NCBI GenBank assembly: GCA_029207755.1
Contig: JARCOQ010000007.1
Location: forward strand, 40,567,656 to 40,631,655
DNA length: 64,000 nucleotides
Reading direction: 5' to 3'
DNA from: Chamaea fasciata
Lineage: Eukaryota > Chordata > Aves > Passeriformes > Sylviidae
Both the position numbers and the translations under genes were made by a program. This document shows, piece after piece, positions 60,016 to 64,000 of this stretch (the stretch's first letter is position 1; every line of letters begins with the position of its first letter). The notes beneath the pieces are model-generated. The model saw only the letters and a program-made list of their open reading frames with translations, was not told the origin of the DNA and did not search any database.

Positions 60016-63000
60016 CCTAGAGACTTATTCACTAGTCTGTACAACCTTCCCGTCATGTACACTCCAGTGCCATTCTCCCAATAAGTACAGATGAGAGTAC
60101 TTTTATTACTAGCAAGCATATCAAAGTTATTATTTAGTGATTCCCCAGCCCAACAGCAGTGTAGCCAGATATTGAGCTACAAAGAAAAGCATCAATTCCT
60201 AGTGACTCTATCTGCAGACCTGAGCAAAAGCCTTTGCCTTCTTTTACCTTTACTCTCCTTCCTTCAAGTTAGACATAATGCTTTCTTATTTTAGGAGCAG
60301 GATCTGAAAATGCACTGTAAATGCCTGCAAAGCATTTTATGAATATAAATAAAGGTAACCATAAATATATTAAACAGAACTCCCAAATTTCCCCATTATG
60401 TCCTATGAAAGGTTATTCTGAGAAGAGCTGTGTACAGCTGCAAGACATTCCCTTGGAAAGAGAGAATAAATACAGCAAACTCCTTTACTATTTCAGGATA
60501 TGACCTGGAAATGGAATCAAGTTGTCTTAGAGCAGAGCTTCATATAAGCAGATGGTACATGAATTTCAGCATCACAAATAGCTTTGAAGGCACTGTAATA
60601 GTATTTCTACATTAACAACATAGTTGTTCTCAACATTTTGGGATGATCCTGTGAAACAAACTTCTAGGATAAGCATGAACAGGTACCACCTCTGATCATG
60701 TCACTCAGTTGAGAATCATTGCTGCCAGCATGCTCAGCAGAGCCTACTGCACTCAATGCTCATTGCTGATGTGGCTTCTGAAGAATAAGGAGAGGCAGAA
60801 AGCACACACTCAGTCCCCAACATCCCAAGCCACAGAACAAGCTCCAGCCCTGGTGCACACATAACACTGCTGAAGATATTTTTTCAAGGGCTTATGCTGT
60901 TGGTGTGCATCCAGTTTCATCCACCAGCCAACCTGGGATATGTTAAGGAAAATTACAGCACATAAATAATGCCAGTCAATATCACCCTGAGGAAAAAACT
61001 CACTGAGTGCTACACCCACCTCAGAGCCAGCAGAGGTATTTACTTTCACATAAAGCCTGTGTAGGCCACTGGGATCACAAGCTCTTCTGGTAATTCTGTC
61101 CACAGGTCACCTCACACTTAGTCCTGCCACACCAGTTTTCTGTCATACACAACACTCCAAAACAAAGCAAGCTAAGCAGAGCCACGTACCATCTCTTCTA
61201 AGTCCACCTTTGGCAGCTCCTTTCTTCCGTCCGAGCTGTAACATTCAGCAGTACCTCCCCAAGTTCTCTTTGGCATCCACTTAATTGTCATCCACAAATT
61301 TGCTTAGTCCCTCCATGAATATCCTAGTGCTCTCAGGTGCCCACAGCCTCCAGCAGCCAAGCACAGAAGTCCATCTGCTTTAAATAAACCTTCTGTCAGC
61401 ATTGTGGAGCTCTGCCTCATTCTAGTAGAGCAGAATTCAGCATGTAACTGTTCTCCATTTTCCCTGTGTATTATCTTCTTTCATAAAGGCACATTTTGAA
61501 AGCACTTCTGCAGAGCTTTTTCCAGAGGCTACCAAATATTTCCACCTTTGCTGTGAGAGGTGTCTGCCCTTGGATTGTACTTTTTACCATAGAATTTTTT
61601 ACCCAAATATAGAATCAGATACAGCCAAGAGAAAGAAATGAGCCTACTCCATTCCAGTAGGCTCACTTGCCAGTCTGTCAGCGGTACTCCTCAGCTCTTG
61701 CCCTGCAAGAAGGAGCTGAATTCCTTTCACCAAAGGAAAAACTGGGACAGTGAAGTCAAGTGACTTGACTGCACTGAAGAGGGATTTGTGTCTTTAGACA
61801 GAGGCTTTCAGTTTAATGGTTAGACCAATAGATGAGACTGTCCCCTGGGCAGAGGGCTGTGTCTATGACCAAAAACCTAGTTTCCAACCAGAAGAATGAG
61901 GTTAGAAAGACTCAGTGATTGAGACTGAAGAGGTAGACAATTTGCATGCCAGAGATAAAGGCACTGCTGATGCCACCTTCATGGTGGTAGATTGCTGAGG
62001 CCATCTCACTACAAAGAACTGGAATCCAAAGGCCAGTTTGTGGCAAACTGGGGAGAAATGACAGTGGGTTAGGCCCTGACACCCAGTTAATATATATTTG
62101 CATACTACAACAACAATTTCACTATTAAACTAAAGGGTAGGACTCTTTTCTTGCAGACCTCCCAAATACGGAGTCTTCGGCTCTCAGGGTAGGCAGGGAC
62201 CAGTGGCACGGTAGGTAGATCTGCACATGGATCCCAGGGGTAAGTGAACAGCTAAGCCTGTACTGCCTGTTGTGTACAGTGCATGGAAGGATCTCTAAAC
62301 AGGGGCACACTAAATCTAGATTGATTTTAAAGTGCTGGGGTAGCCTTTGGTAAAGACACCTGCAACATGGCTGATGCTCCATTGGCTTTTTAACAAAGCA
62401 CTGCCCCAGACCACCTTAGTCCCAGTTTGAATTTGGACTTTGCAGGCAGGAAAACCAAACCAGGATTAAACCTTCTTTTGGGGGCAGTGACAACAGGGAA
62501 TACACAACTGTAATTAACCTAACTACTGAAAAGAATCTAACTGTAATTAACCCAAACATAACACTGAACAGAAATTAGTGCTGGTAGTTGATGAACAGTG
62601 AGTGAAGCTAACGGGCAGTGGTGTGTAGACTTCACTGATGTCTCTGTGTCTCTCTGGGATCCCTGTCACAAGCAGCAGTGAAGTATTTTCTCACCTCCCC
62701 CCTTTTTCCCACATGAGTTTTCGAAGCAGCCGAACTGTGTGCGTGATTATACACTGCCTGCCTCCATGGCTCTCCCCAGCTCACAGAATGGGAAAGACAG
62801 GGATCCAGGAAAGGCAGGACTGCAGGCCAGAAAAGAAGTCCCTACCAAAACAATCCAGCCCAAATGCTCACAGATCAGACTCACAAAAGCATCTTAGAGA
62901 GGTAACTGTTTTGGTTGAACTGGTTCATGGGTCAAATTCCCTCACTACCCATCCAAGCTGTCTTTCCCATGTACTACTTGTGATACATCCATTTCTACCA

Positions 63001-63840
63001 CAGCACTTTCAGTGCAGGACAAAGCAATCTAACTCTGCCTGAGAACTGCTTCGCCAAAAGACAGCAAATGGTAGAAGCCATCCACTACCCCATTTTGTAC
63101 AGCTCTTCAATTTCCCCCCCAAGGGTTTTGTATCTGTCTCTTTCCAAATTTATTTTTCCCCACTGCTAAAACACAGTAAGAATTCATTAACTATGTACTA
63201 TGACTATTATTATTTTATACACTGACAAACAAAAGTTATTGGAAGCTTTCCTCCAACTTAATTACCTTTGACATAATTACAGTTTTGGGGAAAATTTCTG
63301 CTTCCTGTAGAAACTTCACATATTTTATTTGAAAAAAAAAAGATCTGCCACAATGTTCCATTGTGGTGACATAAGTCCTTACAAAAGCTTCTTAGTGGAG
63401 CAGTCAAGGTGTATCAAAGGAAACAGAGTCCACCAAAAAAACACAGCCTAATGAGAAGAACAGACAGAGAAGCACATGAGCTGTAATTCCTAGGAAGGAG
63501 AATTTAGCAGTTCAGATCTACATAACTAGTTAAAATTTATTTCATTTTCCACGAAAAATTCAACTCCTCTCTCACACTACCACTACAGATAAAAAAACCA
63601 GCCTGTTTTTCCAAGCAACTCAGCCTGCTTCCTAGCTCTGAAATTCTTCTGTTTCTGCAGTAGTCTGTGACAGAGGTGACCAGAGCAGAACATAATACTC
63701 TTAGGCTACCACCCTACCATCTTTGTCCTACCTACAGTCTATAAATTTTTGAATCTGCTCTTAAACATTGGTTCATGGAAAAGTTGATGTGTTCATGAAA
63801 GTTCAGGCGCTCTAAATTTCTAGCTTAAAAACTCATACTT
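60016..63840. other. Long non-coding stretch
   Basis: The longest frame in the window, 134 codons at 62638-63042 (+), lies here. It is rich in Ser, His and Pro, begins MSLCLSGIPV, has no recognised domain and no supporting splice or promoter context. A faint CR1-like phrase at about 61270-61310 is too diverged to call. C runs occur near 63113-63121. Confidence 0.45.
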
Positions 63841-63902
63841 AAACATAAACTATAAAATAGAAACTAAAATATAAACATAAAAATATAAACTAAAATACAA
63901 AC
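63841..63902. repeat. A-rich imperfect tandem repeat
   Basis: Units of the form ATAAAC(A)TAAAA recur imperfectly about five times, almost without C or G. It is simple-sequence DNA of recent slippage type. Confidence 0.75.
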
Positions 63903-64000
63903 AGAATTCCAAGGTTATTTGTTGGTTTTATTGTTTTGGGGGTGCTTTTTCCCCCTTTTTTTAATGTCTGAGGTAATGTTTTTTGCAGAGCAGAAAATTT

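Noticed and set aside
59710..60084. 124-codon frame (+)
   Set aside because: It runs antisense through a probable very old CR1/L3-like remnant.
61270..61310. Possible antisense CR1 fragment (GTCATCCACAAATTTGCTTA)
   Set aside because: A single phrase resembles CR1, and the flanks do not continue in the expected order.
62638..63042. Longest open frame in the window (134 codons, +)
   Set aside because: Its composition is unremarkable, it has no recognised domain, splice context or promoter, and its length is within chance for 64 kb.

Overview
The window looks like non-coding chromosomal DNA from a bird, probably a songbird or another neoavian. The evidence is a series of CR1 retrotransposon copies carrying the avian 3' end (short direct repeats of ATTCTATG or ATTCTGTG), and retrovirus-type solo LTRs of kinds I associate with bird genomes (TGTCCTAG...CCAGGACA, and TGTCGTGATTTAACCCC...CAGCACA on the reverse strand). 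The base composition is AT-rich with few CpGs, as in intergenic or deep-intronic vertebrate DNA. Assignment to songbirds is inference.

I could not support any protein-coding gene. The longest open frames are about 100 to 134 codons, resemble no family I recognise, and are often mirrored by similar frames on the other strand. Small exons cannot be excluded by eye, and the window could be one long intron or a gene desert. No tRNA, rRNA, CRISPR array or known microRNA was recognised.

Layout. 0-9 kb: a CR1 tail, an AT-rich block, an E-box/homeodomain-like composite near 3.15 kb, a complete solo LTR with a perfect 5-bp target duplication (4.4-5.2 kb), an antisense CR1 and a second AT-rich block. 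9-25 kb: mostly featureless, with a solo LTR at 14.2 kb, an old CR1 at 17.9 kb, two small tandem duplications at 21-22 kb and a sense CR1 at 22.5 kb. 25-34 kb: three blocks that look like conserved non-coding elements (25.5, 30.1 and 32.5 kb), plus a possible non-coding exon at 30.6 kb. 34-50 kb: four CR1 copies of differing ages, an ancient repeat at 40.8 kb, a candidate element at 45.2 kb and a compound trinucleotide microsatellite at 50.1 kb. 50-64 kb: the most element-like block (51.1 kb), a probable degraded LTR (about 52.8-53.7 kb), a 5'-truncated LTR (57.4-57.9 kb), a very old CR1-like fragment (59.7 kb) and plain AT-rich sequence.

Together this is best read as a gene-poor regulatory landscape in which retroelement insertions sit between candidate cis-regulatory blocks. 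I found no convincing sign of a new multi-gene system. The most useful leads are the five candidate conserved elements between 25 and 51 kb, the ancient repeat that may have been exapted, and the expanded T/G tract inside the 4.4 kb LTR.
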